DNA of 64,000 nucleotides from Hyphomicrobium denitrificans 1NES1 (GTDB lineage Bacteria; Pseudomonadota; Alphaproteobacteria; Rhizobiales; Hyphomicrobiaceae). Below the pieces are notes generated by a model that was not told the DNA's origin, did no database searches, and worked only from the letters and a program-made list of their open reading frames with translations. Position 1 is the first letter of the stretch, and every line of letters starts with the position of its first letter. Both the position numbers and the translations under genes were made by a program. The stretch is taken from positions 3,472,001 through 3,536,000 of the forward strand of contig NC_021172.1 of NCBI RefSeq assembly GCF_000230975.2. Direction: 5' to 3'. Below are positions 36,127 through 44,652 of the stretch, one piece after another.

Positions 36127-36531
36127 CTATACAGGCGAGAGTGCCTCAATGATCCGGCATTCGGCGATGGTGCCGCAACTACACTGGCCGATGATGCTGT
36201 CGAGCTCTCTCCGCAATGCTGTCAGGTCAGCGATCTTGCGATCAACGTCGGAAAGGTGCTGACGGGCGATCGCATCCACTGCCCCGCAGGATCGATTTTT
36301 CTGGTCTGAAAGGCTCAGGAGCTCACGGACTTCATCGATCGTGAAACCCAGATCCCTGGCCCGGCGGACAAAGCTCAGTCGTCCGACCTGATCGTCGGAA
36401 TAGACGCGGTAATTGCTGCTTGTGCGCGCCGGCGGCGGTAGGAGGCCGATCCGCTCATAGTAGCGGATCGTCTCGATTTTCGTCTCTGTGAGCTTGCCGA
36501 GCTCACCGATCGTCACAAACTCTGGAGCCAT
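36127..36531 (-). CDS. MerR-family heavy-metal regulator (CadR/ZntR/PbrR type)
   Basis: A 134-residue regulator. MAPEFVTIGELGKLTETKIETIRYYERIGLLPPPART is the DNA-binding part; LSLSDQKNRSCGAVDAIARQHL and the C-terminal GQCSCGTIAECRII provide the three Cys positions expected for Cd/Pb/Zn sensing in this subfamily. Divergent from the P-type ATPase it should control; their shared 67-base gap holds the operator. ATG at 36,531 replaces a longer frame that would overlap the operator. Confidence 0.9.
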   Translation of the reverse strand: MAPEFVTIGELGKLTETKIETIRYYERIGLLPPPARTSSNYRVYSDDQVGRLSFVRRARDLGFTIDEVRELLSLSDQKNRSCGAVDAIARQHLSDVDRKIADLTALRRELDSIIGQCSCGTIAECRIIEALSPV

Positions 36532-36536
36532 GGCCC

Positions 36537-36567
36537 TTGACCCTGTAGTTGCTACAGGGTCCATGTG
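36537..36567 (+). promoter_or_regulatory. MerR operator/promoter of the cadA-like gene
   Basis: TTGACC (36,537-36,542) as -35 and a perfect 9-3-9 dyad ACCCTGTAG-TTG-CTACAGGGT (36,540-36,560). This is nearly the published CadR/PbrR/ZntR operator form. The -10 would fall near 36,562-36,568 (CATGTG), which is weak, as usual for promoters needing MerR distortion. Confidence 0.8.
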
Positions 36568-36597
36568 GGAGGTTGCGTCGCAAAAGTCGAGGTGGCC

Positions 36598-38766
36598 ATG
36601 CTTGCGGAACCGGAAATCGTTGGGGATCCGCTCAAGATGCGCGTCGAGGGCATGGACTGCGGCAGTTGCGCCCTGAAGATCGAGAACGCGTTAAAGCGCC
36701 TTCCCGGGGTCAGCGACATCGCTATGACCTACGCTACCGAAACCCTGGTGTTCCGTCTCGACAAAGATCGCACCAAGCGCGCCGTTGTCGAGGATAAGAT
36801 CCGAGCGCTCGGCTTCACGCCACTGCCAGCGGCCGGGACCAGGATGCTTCGCTCGGAGCAAGCGAGCGACGCAGACGATGGTAGGGATCGGCTCTGGTGG
36901 CGCACGCGCAAAGGCGTGTTTGTCCTCGGCACGGGGGCACTCCTCGCGATTGCCTATGCAATCTCCATCGCGGTTCCCAGCGCTTCCTATTGGGCTTATC
37001 TCGGCGCGGCCATTGTTGGGCTTGTCCCGATCGCGCGCCGGGCGGTCACCGGCGCCTTGTCGGGCACGCCCTTTGGCATCGAGACTTTGATGACCGTTGC
37101 AGGGATCGGCGCCGTCTCGATCGGCGCGGCCGAGGAAGCAGCAGTGGTCGTTTTCCTGTTCGCTGTCGGCGAGGTTCTTGAAAGCATCGCCGCAGGCCGG
37201 GCTCGGGCTGGCATCAAGGCATTGATGAACTTGGTGCCTCGTACGGCGCTCGTCGAACAGGCAAGCGAGACGCGCGAGATACCTGCCGAAAAGCTCGCTG
37301 TCGGCGACATCGCCCTCGTCCGTCCCGGTGATCGCATTCCGTCCGACGGCGAGATCATCGAAGGGAATTCCGACATCGACGAGGCGCCGGTGACTGGAGA
37401 ATCGGTCCCCATCGCCAAGGCGGCCGGCGATGCCGTGTTTGCTGGCAGCATTAACACCAGCAGCAGCCTTCGCGTCCGTATCTCACGAACGGCCGCTGAC
37501 AACACGATCGCACGCATCATCCATCTGGTCGAGGAGGCGCAGGGTTCGAAGGCCCCCACCGCGCGGTTCATCGATCGTTTTGCGGCTTATTACACGCCGG
37601 CGGCCATGGTGGTCTCGGCTCTCATCATCCTGGCGCCACCGCTACTGTTTGCGGCTGAATGGTCGACCTGGATTTACCGTGGGCTCGCGACGCTGCTCAT
37701 TGCCTGCCCGTGCGCGCTCGTCATCTCAACGCCGGCAGCAATTGCCTCCGGTCTCGCGGCGGGCGCCCGGCGCGGCCTGCTGATCAAGGGCGGGGCCGCG
37801 CTCGAAACTCTCGGAAGGGTCGTGACGGTCGCCTTTGACAAGACCGGCACCCTAACCGTCGGCAGACCGGAAATCACCGACATCGTCGCGGTCGATGGGG
37901 AAGAGGCGGAGCTTCTCGCGAAGGCTGCGGCTGTGGAGCGCGGTTCCAGTCATCCGCTCGGGCTCGCCATCATCTCGGCGGCGGAAAAGAAAGGCCTTTC
38001 CATCCCACAGGCTTTCGGTGGTAGCACAGCGGTTCCAGGCAAAGCGGTGACGGCACGGCTAAAGAGTGGATTCGTGTCAGTCGGTTCGCCCCGCTATGCC
38101 GCAGAGGTGGTCTCGATTCCGGTCACCATCGACAGCCGCATCGATGCTCTAGAGGCCGAGGGCAAGACCGTCGTTGTCGTGCTCGCTTCCAAGCGCATTG
38201 CCGGCCTGATTGCGCTGAGGGACGAGCCGCGCCGAGACGCCGCCCAAGCCGTGACCGCGCTCAAGAGGATCGGCGTCCGCGTGCTGATCCTGACCGGCGA
38301 CAATGAGCGCACAGGAAACGCGATCGCTGATGGACTTGGTCTTGAGGCCAAGACCGAGCTGCTACCTGACGCGAAGCTCGCCGAGATTGCCGCGCTAAAA
38401 GAACGCGGTCCGGTCGCCATGATCGGTGACGGTATCAACGACGCGCCGGCGCTCGCAGCCGCGTCCGTCGGTATCGCCATGGGCGGCGGCACCGATGTCG
38501 CCTTGGAGACGGCCGACGTGGCGTTGCTCAAGGATCGTGTCGGCGGTGTGGTCGAGCTCATCCGGCTATCGAAGGCGACGCTTTCCAACATTTGGCAGAA
38601 CATCGCGCTGGCGCTTTGCCTCAAGGGTGTTTTCCTCGCGACTACCCTGTTCGGGGTGACGTCGCTCTGGATGGCGATCCTCGCGGATACGGGTGCGACT
38701 GTGCTCGTAACGGCGAACGCGCTGCGGTTGCTGCGCTTTCACTCAGAGGCGTCTGCCGGCTCCTAA
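36598..38766 (+). CDS. cadA: Heavy-metal translocating P1B-type ATPase (CadA/ZntA-like)
   Basis: A 722-residue exporter of divalent soft metals (Cd, Zn, Pb). An N-terminal HMA domain with GMDCGSC (about residue 20), eight membrane spans, the intramembrane CPC motif (IACPCALVIS), phosphorylation DKTGTLT, SHPLG (HP motif), and hinge MIGDGINDAPALAAA. CPC with HMA supports the Cd/Zn/Pb subgroup, in line with the adjacent CadR-like regulator. ATG at 36,598 follows GAGGTGG; an upstream GTG at 36,565 overlaps the operator and is rejected. Confidence 0.94.
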   Translation: MLAEPEIVGDPLKMRVEGMDCGSCALKIENALKRLPGVSDIAMTYATETLVFRLDKDRTKRAVVEDKIRALGFTPLPAAGTRMLRSEQASDADDGRDRLWWRTRKGVFVLGTGALLAIAYAISIAVPSASYWAYLGAAIVGLVPIARRAVTGALSGTPFGIETLMTVAGIGAVSIGAAEEAAVVVFLFAVGEVLESIAAGRARAGIKALMNLVPRTALVEQASETREIPAEKLAVGDIALVRPGDRIPSDGEIIEGNSDIDEAPVTGESVPIAKAAGDAVFAGSINTSSSLRVRISRTAADNTIARIIHLVEEAQGSKAPTARFIDRFAAYYTPAAMVVSALIILAPPLLFAAEWSTWIYRGLATLLIACPCALVISTPAAIASGLAAGARRGLLIKGGAALETLGRVVTVAFDKTGTLTVGRPEITDIVAVDGEEAELLAKAAAVERGSSHPLGLAIISAAEKKGLSIPQAFGGSTAVPGKAVTARLKSGFVSVGSPRYAAEVVSIPVTIDSRIDALEAEGKTVVVVLASKRIAGLIALRDEPRRDAAQAVTALKRIGVRVLILTGDNERTGNAIADGLGLEAKTELLPDAKLAEIAALKERGPVAMIGDGINDAPALAAASVGIAMGGGTDVALETADVALLKDRVGGVVELIRLSKATLSNIWQNIALALCLKGVFLATTLFGVTSLWMAILADTGATVLVTANALRLLRFHSEASAGS

Positions 38767-38814
38767 GAGAACCTCTGCAACAGCGGGGGCATGTAATGTC
38801 GCCATGTGCGACAG

Positions 38815-39036
38815 CGCCTTCAAAGACCGACCGATTGGTGACGGATCGAATTTTAAAAAGCCGCGCGCGACCATCTCGCGCTCCTTGGACGATCAACGGC
38901 AGGCTTCCATATCCGGATGCGATTATGTGCCGCGCGAACGCTAGACGAACTTGTGCGAGATCTGAGAGACCGGACGCGGCCGGAGCTGCTCCTGATGACG
39001 TTTTTATATCCGCAGAAGTCACGCGATGATTGAGCG
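38815..39036 (+). pseudogene. Decayed HEPN/PD-(D/E)XK gene-pair remnant
   Basis: DNA matching the last ~130 bases of the HEPN-like gene (31,419-31,548) and the first ~45 of the nuclease-like gene, joined as in the intact locus: CTTCAAAGACCGACCGATTGGTGACG, then CGATCAACGGCAG, TTCCATATCCGGATGCGAT, and GCGAGATCTGAGAGACC. Single-base indels destroy both frames. TGATTGAGCGTGA (39,025-39,037) matches the sequence just after the intact nuclease gene. Nothing else is seen in 38,767-39,167. Confidence 0.8.
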
Positions 39037-39167
39037 TGATTACGTTTTCATCGCATCCTCATTCAGCGCTAATGCGCACGCCGCCTCAGCTCTTCGAAGA
39101 TCGGCGGTCACATCTCGAACACCGGCACCGACCGGACGCGTCGCGAAGCGATAAGCGAGCGTGAGCC

Positions 39168-39398
39168 TCACTCTTGTTCACGGTCAGTCACATCAAGTTT
39201 GCGCGAGGCACGACAGATCACGAGATTCTTTTTATCCCATTCGTCGAGCCCTTGTAGGGGGTACAGCACCGACTTTCCCACTTTAACGAAAGGCGGCCCC
39301 ACGCGCTGAGCACGCCAGTTTCTGAGGGTTCCCACAGAGATCTCGCCGCGGTAGCGTTCCGCTACTTCGTCAGCGGTAAGAAACTTGATATCAGCCAT
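39168..39398 (-). CDS. AlpA/excisionase-like helix-turn-helix protein, copy 3
   Basis: A 76-residue protein MADIKFLTADEVAERYRGEISVGTLRNWRAQRVGPPFVKVGKSVLYPLQGLDEWDKKN, the best-preserved copy. The helix-turn-helix (TADEVAERYRGEISVGTLRNW) and following wing match phage-type AlpA/excisionase proteins. It heads the third element, which carries the RND and conjugation genes. ATG at 39,398. Confidence 0.85.
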   Translation of the reverse strand: MADIKFLTADEVAERYRGEISVGTLRNWRAQRVGPPFVKVGKSVLYPLQGLDEWDKKNLVICRASRKLDVTDREQE

Positions 39399-39873
39399 TT
39401 TACCTCGTCCCGCTGCCAGGATCGTCGAGTCGGTGTGAAGGATAATTTCGACCTCGAGCGAATGGGTTGAAAGCCGGTTCGGGGCGGCATGATTGACACC
39501 GATCCGTGCCTTCCCGTCACGCTAGGGCATGATGAGGAATGCCGTGTGCGCGAACGGGACAAAAGTAATTTCTGATGAGGAGAGGTTCGCCGGGTGGCGC
39601 CGGCTAAAAATCGGAGGGTTATTCGTTGTTCATCACTTCCCGGACTCTGTCGTCGGTTACTCTATCGTGTAATGCGACGGGGCTCGGGAGGGCTACGCCT
39701 CGCCCACCTCGAGCGCCACGTCCGAACCGCTGCGGCCTCTGTTCGTTTCACCATGAACCGCGTGCGCCGGAACTTGGCCCGCCTAGACATTGTTCTTGAT
39801 CCGAACTGTTGCACGTCCGATGTGGGGCCGCCCAAGCTTAACCGCACGTGGGAGCCGAAATTGAATGAGACCG
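39399..39873. other. Gene-free joint between AlpA copy 3 and the lipid-kinase operon
   Basis: No frame here looks like protein. The longest frame (plus strand 39,594-39,959) has the composition of random GC-rich DNA and overlaps the kinase gene. No repeat shared with the other elements was seen. Confidence 0.5.
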
Positions 39874-40809
39874 TCAATCTCGATCCTGGAACTCTAACGG
39901 AACCATCAGCTTCAAAGCCTCCGCGGCGATTGAGATGCGGATCGGCGTCCGGGCCGTGACTTCGCCATCGACCGACACGTATTGCGGTGTGTCCGTCTCC
40001 AGCACGGCATCTCGAACGGTGAGTTCGTGCGCGATCGACATGTCGAGCGGCCTGCCCCTCGCCACGCCGAGCCAAGCGCGGACGAGGTTCCACCGATTGG
40101 CGGCGGTGACGATCTGAACCAGGACGTCTCGGCTCTCGACATCGGCACGATGGGCGACCAGCACGCCGCCATGATACCGGCCATTGGCTAGGATCACTTG
40201 CAGCGCATCGAGCTCCGTCACCCTGCCATCCTCGGTGATACGGCACCGGAACGGGCGATGGGAGGGGAACTTAGCGGCGCCAATGATGCCATAGGCGAGC
40301 GCGCCGAGATGACGCTTCAGCCAAGCCGGCGTCGCCCGGGCGACGCTCGCGGAGATGCCGAGTGCCGCCGTGTTCAAGAAATAGTCTTGATTCACTAGAG
40401 CGAGGTCGATATCGGCGACCTTTCCCTGAGTGATGGCTTGGACGGCGCCGTCGAGCGACAGCGGCAAGCCGATCGTCCGGGCAAAGCTATTCGCGGTGCC
40501 GAGCGGCAGCAGCCCGAGCACGACGTCGCGGTGTGCGAATTCATCGACCACCGAGCTCAGTGTGCCATCGCCGCCGCCGATCACGATTAGCCGATGACCC
40601 TCTGCGACGACCTCGTGCACGATCTCCTGCAAGCGCACCGGATCACGCACCGGATAGGATGCATCGAGGGTGAATCCATGCTTGGCGAGCAGATCCCTGG
40701 CGCGCCCATAAGCACGAGCACCGTGCCGCGAGTGCGTGTTGACCACCAGCACGGCTCGTCGCTCGCGGCGGATCTGTTCTTCGCGCGATTGCTTACGGGT
40801 GGTGGCCAT
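39874..40809 (-). CDS. Diacylglycerol/lipid kinase family protein (YegS/DgkB type)
   Basis: A 311-residue soluble kinase with the DAGK catalytic domain: VVNTHSRHG, VIGGGDGTLSSVVDEF (the GGDGT nucleotide loop), and LPLGTANSFARTIGLP, followed by the beta-sandwich domain ending VSVDGE and a short tail. It phosphorylates a lipid, perhaps diacylglycerol or undecaprenol. Start at ATG 40,809, five bases after the ATPase stop. Last gene of the uppS-dedA-PAP2 block, so a role in returning lipid alcohol to the phosphate pool is plausible but not proven. Confidence 0.88.
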   Translation of the reverse strand: MATTRKQSREEQIRRERRAVLVVNTHSRHGARAYGRARDLLAKHGFTLDASYPVRDPVRLQEIVHEVVAEGHRLIVIGGGDGTLSSVVDEFAHRDVVLGLLPLGTANSFARTIGLPLSLDGAVQAITQGKVADIDLALVNQDYFLNTAALGISASVARATPAWLKRHLGALAYGIIGAAKFPSHRPFRCRITEDGRVTELDALQVILANGRYHGGVLVAHRADVESRDVLVQIVTAANRWNLVRAWLGVARGRPLDMSIAHELTVRDAVLETDTPQYVSVDGEVTARTPIRISIAAEALKLMVPLEFQDRD

Positions 40810-40814
40810 TGAGG

Positions 40815-43466
40815 TCACGGAAGTTCCTGAGAGGACGTCGGAGCGGGTCGCGAGGCGGTCAGGTTGCGAGCCGCAGGTGGCTGCGGCGGTCCAAGCGCCG
40901 CGGTCCAGAGCGGCACGAGCGCAGCGAGGCCCGCGCAGATGGCGACGATGTCTAACGACACCGCAGCGCCATGAAGCGCGTCCCGCAGCGGCGCAAACCA
41001 GAGGAGGCCGGCCGCGAAGAGGAAGGCGGCGCCGATCCACATGAGCAGCACGCCGTTTCGCAGGAGGCTGACTGGGTTCCGCACCCCGCCTGCCATTGCC
41101 AGGCCGAGCGCGGCGTGGCCGATCATCCAGGTCACGAGCGCCACCGTGCGCGCCCCGGAGAGGCCGAAGCGGTCGAGGCCGATCCAGAAGGAGGCGAAGA
41201 CGATAGCCGCAAGCGTAACGCCACCCGCGAGCAGCCCCAGGACCATGCCGTGATCGAAGAAACGGGCGTCGGGGTCGCGCGGCGGCCGGCACATGACATC
41301 TGGCTCGGCGGGCTGACCGACGAAGGCGAGCGAGGCGCCGAGATCCATGAACAACTCGAGCACGACGATCTGGACCGGCGTGAAGGGCAACGGCAGTCCC
41401 AGGATCGCCGCCGCCGCGCTCGCCAGCACAAGGGCGACCTTGACCGCCAGATAGTAACGGATCGCTTTGCGGAAGTTGTCGTAGAGCCTTCTGCCCTCGC
41501 GCACGGCTTCGACCAGCGTGGCGAAGCTGTCGTCGGTGAGGACGACCTGCGCCGCCTGCCGTGCAACGTCGCTGCCGACCCGCCCCATCGCGACGCCAAC
41601 GGCGGCGGCGCGCAAAGCCGGCGCGTCGTTCACGCCGTCGCCGGTGACCATCACGACCTCGCCAGCCTCGGTGAGCGCCGAGACGATGCGCAGCTTGTCC
41701 GCCGGCTCCGCTCGCGCCACGATGGCGCCGTCCGCAGTCCGTCGCGCGAGGGTATTGGCGTCGAGCCCCTGCAGCTCGGCGCCAGTAAGTATGTGTGCGT
41801 GACGGATGCCCGCCTCGGCGGCAACCGTCAGTGCCGTGCTCGGCTGATCGCCCGTGATGATCGAGACGCTAATGCCCGCACTGCCGAGGGCTGCCATGGC
41901 GGCCGGAACCGCGGCGCGGACCGGGTCCCGCAACACGACAAGTCCCTCCAGAACGAGCTCGGTCTCCGAGACGTCGCGCGAGGGCGGTTGGGCAGCGAGC
42001 ATCCGCGACGCGATCGCGAGGATGCGGCCGCCGCGCCCGCGCTCGGCAGCGGCCCGAAGAAACGTCGCACGCATCGGCTCGTCGAGGGGGCGAACGCCGT
42101 CGCCATCGCGCCAAGCCGAGCAGCGCTCAAGCACGGCTTCGGGCGCGCCCTTGATGCCTATCTCGACGCGGCCATCGGCGACCGCCGCGTAGCCGGAGGC
42201 AAGGCGACGGGTTTGGTCGAATGGAAAATGTTGCTCGGTGGCCCGCGTGATTCCGTGCCCTTCGGCAGCCGACCTGATGGCCCGGTCGATCGGGTCGATC
42301 ATGGCGGGCTCGCTCGCCAGCGCGGCGCTGCACAGAACCCGATCGATCGTCTCTGGCGGCGTTGCGCGGTGCCCGGCCAAGGTGACGGCAGGGATTGTGT
42401 CGGTGAGCGCCATCCGGTTCTCGGTCAGCGTGCCGGTCTTGTCGGTGCAGACGACAGTTACCGCGCCGAGCGTCTCGGCGGCTACGAGGCGACGGACGAT
42501 GGCGCCGCGGCGTGCGAGCCTCAGGCTGCCCAGCCCAAGCACGACCACGATCAGCACAGGTAGCTCCTCCGGAATCGTGGCGAAGGCGAGCGATAGGCCC
42601 GTGAGGAGCATCTCCTTGGGGGATTGCCCGGCGGCAATGCCGATCAGCGGAATGAGCACACTGACGCCGATCGCCGCCCACAACAGCGTCCGCGCGAGCT
42701 CGCCCATGCGCAGCTGCAGCGGCGTCTTCGGCTGCTTCGTCTCCGCGACCAGCCCGGCGATGCGCCCGAGCGTCGAAGCTGCACCGGTGGCGGTGACGAC
42801 CGCGCGGCCGGCGCCGCGCACGATTGCGGTGCCGGCCAGAAGGGCGACGGACTCCGGATCGCCGGCTCCGCGGGGCACGGGCTCCGATTCGCCGGTAACC
42901 AGGGACTCGTCAGCGGCTAAATCCTGGCTCTCGACCAGCCGGGCGTCGGCCGGCACACGCGAGCCGGCGCGAAGCTCGATCAGGTCGCCCGGCACGAGCG
43001 CCTCGATCGGGATGTCGGCGAGCGCGCCGTCGCGCCAGACCAGGACCTTTGGCTCGGCAAGGGCTGAGAGCGCGGCGACAGCGCGCCCGGCCCGCCACTC
43101 TATGGCCGCCTCCGTCAGCGCGACCAGGCCGATCACGCCGAAGACGATGAGGGCATCGTGCAGCTCGCCGAACACGGCGTAGAGGCTGCCGACGGCGAGG
43201 AGCAGGAGCACAAGAGGTTCGCGCAGCGACTCGAGAAGCTCGCTCCACAGGCTTTCCCGATCCCGGGCTGGAATCCGATTAGGTCCGATCTCTGCGAGAC
43301 GTCGGCCTGCCTCCGCTGTCGTCAGTCCCCTTGCTTCGACAGCAAAATCGGGGTCGATCACGGCTCTTCTCACATTGCCGGATTGGGAAGCAATCGAAGA
43401 GCCGGCTGAGGCCGGGGCGTCAGCCGCAGGGTTCCCCGCATGGCTATGGCGACGGCTCCGCATCAT
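40815..43466 (-). CDS. P2-type cation-transporting ATPase
   Basis: An 883-residue P-type ATPase without heavy-metal domains. Motifs: actuator TGES (LVTGESEPVP), membrane-4 PEELPVLIVVVLGLG, phosphorylation site CTDKTGTLTENRM, KGAPE nucleotide site, and hinge VTGDGVNDAPALRAA. There are four N-terminal and six C-terminal spans. PEELP rather than PEGLP, and a shorter N-domain than SERCA-like pumps, leave the ion (Ca, Mg, Mn or a lipid-linked function) open. ATG at 43,466 overlaps the upstream stop as ATGA; the 114-codon open extension is rejected. Confidence 0.9.
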   Translation of the reverse strand: MMRSRRHSHAGNPAADAPASAGSSIASQSGNVRRAVIDPDFAVEARGLTTAEAGRRLAEIGPNRIPARDRESLWSELLESLREPLVLLLLAVGSLYAVFGELHDALIVFGVIGLVALTEAAIEWRAGRAVAALSALAEPKVLVWRDGALADIPIEALVPGDLIELRAGSRVPADARLVESQDLAADESLVTGESEPVPRGAGDPESVALLAGTAIVRGAGRAVVTATGAASTLGRIAGLVAETKQPKTPLQLRMGELARTLLWAAIGVSVLIPLIGIAAGQSPKEMLLTGLSLAFATIPEELPVLIVVVLGLGSLRLARRGAIVRRLVAAETLGAVTVVCTDKTGTLTENRMALTDTIPAVTLAGHRATPPETIDRVLCSAALASEPAMIDPIDRAIRSAAEGHGITRATEQHFPFDQTRRLASGYAAVADGRVEIGIKGAPEAVLERCSAWRDGDGVRPLDEPMRATFLRAAAERGRGGRILAIASRMLAAQPPSRDVSETELVLEGLVVLRDPVRAAVPAAMAALGSAGISVSIITGDQPSTALTVAAEAGIRHAHILTGAELQGLDANTLARRTADGAIVARAEPADKLRIVSALTEAGEVVMVTGDGVNDAPALRAAAVGVAMGRVGSDVARQAAQVVLTDDSFATLVEAVREGRRLYDNFRKAIRYYLAVKVALVLASAAAAILGLPLPFTPVQIVVLELFMDLGASLAFVGQPAEPDVMCRPPRDPDARFFDHGMVLGLLAGGVTLAAIVFASFWIGLDRFGLSGARTVALVTWMIGHAALGLAMAGGVRNPVSLLRNGVLLMWIGAAFLFAAGLLWFAPLRDALHGAAVSLDIVAICAGLAALVPLWTAALGPPQPPAARNLTASRPAPTSSQELP

Positions 43467-43960
43467 CCGCGGCTCCGACGCCCGAGGAGGCGAGCTGCGA
43501 GCTCGGTCAAAAGGAGAATGGCCGCCGACACAGCGAGCCACAGCAGCGCCAGGATGGGACCGCCGAAATCCCGAACGAGGTGCAGCGCCCAAGTGATCGG
43601 TTCGGCGAGAACAATGGGTGCGCCCAAGTCTTTCCGGAGGCTCATCGACTGCGCCAGCAGCCAATCGCTGGACACAGACCAAAGTCCGTAAATGCCCACG
43701 CTCAGCAGCGACCACGCCAGGAGCAGGACGATGCCGCCAATCCAGATCAGAGCGACTGCTCCGGCACTCCGAGATCGGAGATACGCGTCCGTGGTGGCAG
43801 GCGCCCACGGTGTTCCGGCCGATACAGGATGGTTGATGACCAAATCACGCTCGCGGCCGGACTCACTCCGGAAGGCGCGGTTGATCCACTCCAGGATGCG
43901 GGCGGGGGTTCTCGGGTCATGTGCAAAGCGCTGCAAGAGCGCGAGCAGGGTCAGTCTCAT
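43463..43960 (-). CDS. Unknown membrane protein of the lipid-carrier block
   Basis: A 165-residue protein: an N-terminal amphipathic part (MRLTLLALLQRFAHDPRTPARILEWINRAF), two clear membrane spans (about residues 65-88 and 138-158) and a weaker one between. No family recognised. Its ATG overlaps the DedA stop, and its stop overlaps the ATPase start, both by four bases. Confidence 0.75.
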   Translation of the reverse strand: MRLTLLALLQRFAHDPRTPARILEWINRAFRSESGRERDLVINHPVSAGTPWAPATTDAYLRSRSAGAVALIWIGGIVLLLAWSLLSVGIYGLWSVSSDWLLAQSMSLRKDLGAPIVLAEPITWALHLVRDFGGPILALLWLAVSAAILLLTELAARLLGRRSRG

Positions 43961-44652
43961 GGCCGTATTCCCGGGTTGGAGGTTGCGATTGCACTCGGCG
44001 CGGATCGCAGGGCGGCGGTCGCCGCAGCCTGCCGGTGGCGCTGCCGCTGCCGGCGCAGCAGGAGGATCGCGAGGAACCCGGCCGCCAGCGCCGGGACAAG
44101 AAGCGCGCCGAGCATCAGCCAGTCCTGGCTGCTGAGACCGGCCTCGAGTAGGCGGTCGAGACCCATGCCGACGAGTGCTCCCGGTGCGAGCACGACAGGC
44201 GCCCAGAGCACGGCCGAGCCGATATTGGCGGCCCAGAATCGGACGGGCGGCAACACCATAATGCCTGCGGCAAGCGGGATGATGGCGCGGACCGACCCGA
44301 AGAAACGGCCGATGAAGACGCTCTTGCCGCCATGCCGCTCGAAGAACGCCAGTCCCCTCGCGAGGACGGCGGGGTACCGGCTGAATGGCCACACTCGCCG
44401 GATGCGGACGCCGTAGCGGCGGCCGATCCAGTAGGAGATCGCGTCGCCGAGCGCGGCGCCTGGCACGGCGCCGAGCAGCAGCAGCTCGAGCCTACCGCTC
44501 GGCACGAGTGCGCCGGCCGCGGTAAGGATCATGCTCCCGGGCACGATCAGGCTGACGAACGCGAAGGACTCGGCGAACGCCACGACGAAGGCGAGGAGGA
44601 AAGCCCAGTTTTCGAATCGCACGATCAAGTCGAGCGTGTGCTGGGCGCTCAT
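43957..44652 (-). CDS. DedA-family membrane protein (copy A)
   Basis: A 231-residue DedA protein. AFAESFAFVSLIVPGSMILTAAGALV and GAALGDAISYWIGRRYG are the VTT/SNARE-associated motifs; FFERHGGKSVFIGRFFGSVRAIIPLAAG is the conserved G-x-x-x-V/R-x-x-x-P-x-x-A-G region. Members of this family are known lipid scramblase/flippase proteins, including the undecaprenyl phosphate translocase UptA. Start and stop both overlap neighbours as ATGA. Confidence 0.9.
   Translation of the reverse strand: MSAQHTLDLIVRFENWAFLLAFVVAFAESFAFVSLIVPGSMILTAAGALVPSGRLELLLLGAVPGAALGDAISYWIGRRYGVRIRRVWPFSRYPAVLARGLAFFERHGGKSVFIGRFFGSVRAIIPLAAGIMVLPPVRFWAANIGSAVLWAPVVLAPGALVGMGLDRLLEAGLSSQDWLMLGALLVPALAAGFLAILLLRRQRQRHRQAAATAALRSAPSAIATSNPGIRP

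Noticed and set aside
39594..39959. 121-codon plus-strand frame after AlpA copy 3
   Set aside because: Composition is that of random GC-rich DNA, it overlaps the lipid-kinase gene and no helix or strand pattern is visible.
40971..42563. 530-codon plus-strand frame opposite the P2-type ATPase
   Set aside because: A long antisense frame caused by high GC; it is charged, repetitive and matches no protein pattern, whereas the minus strand encodes all P-type motifs.
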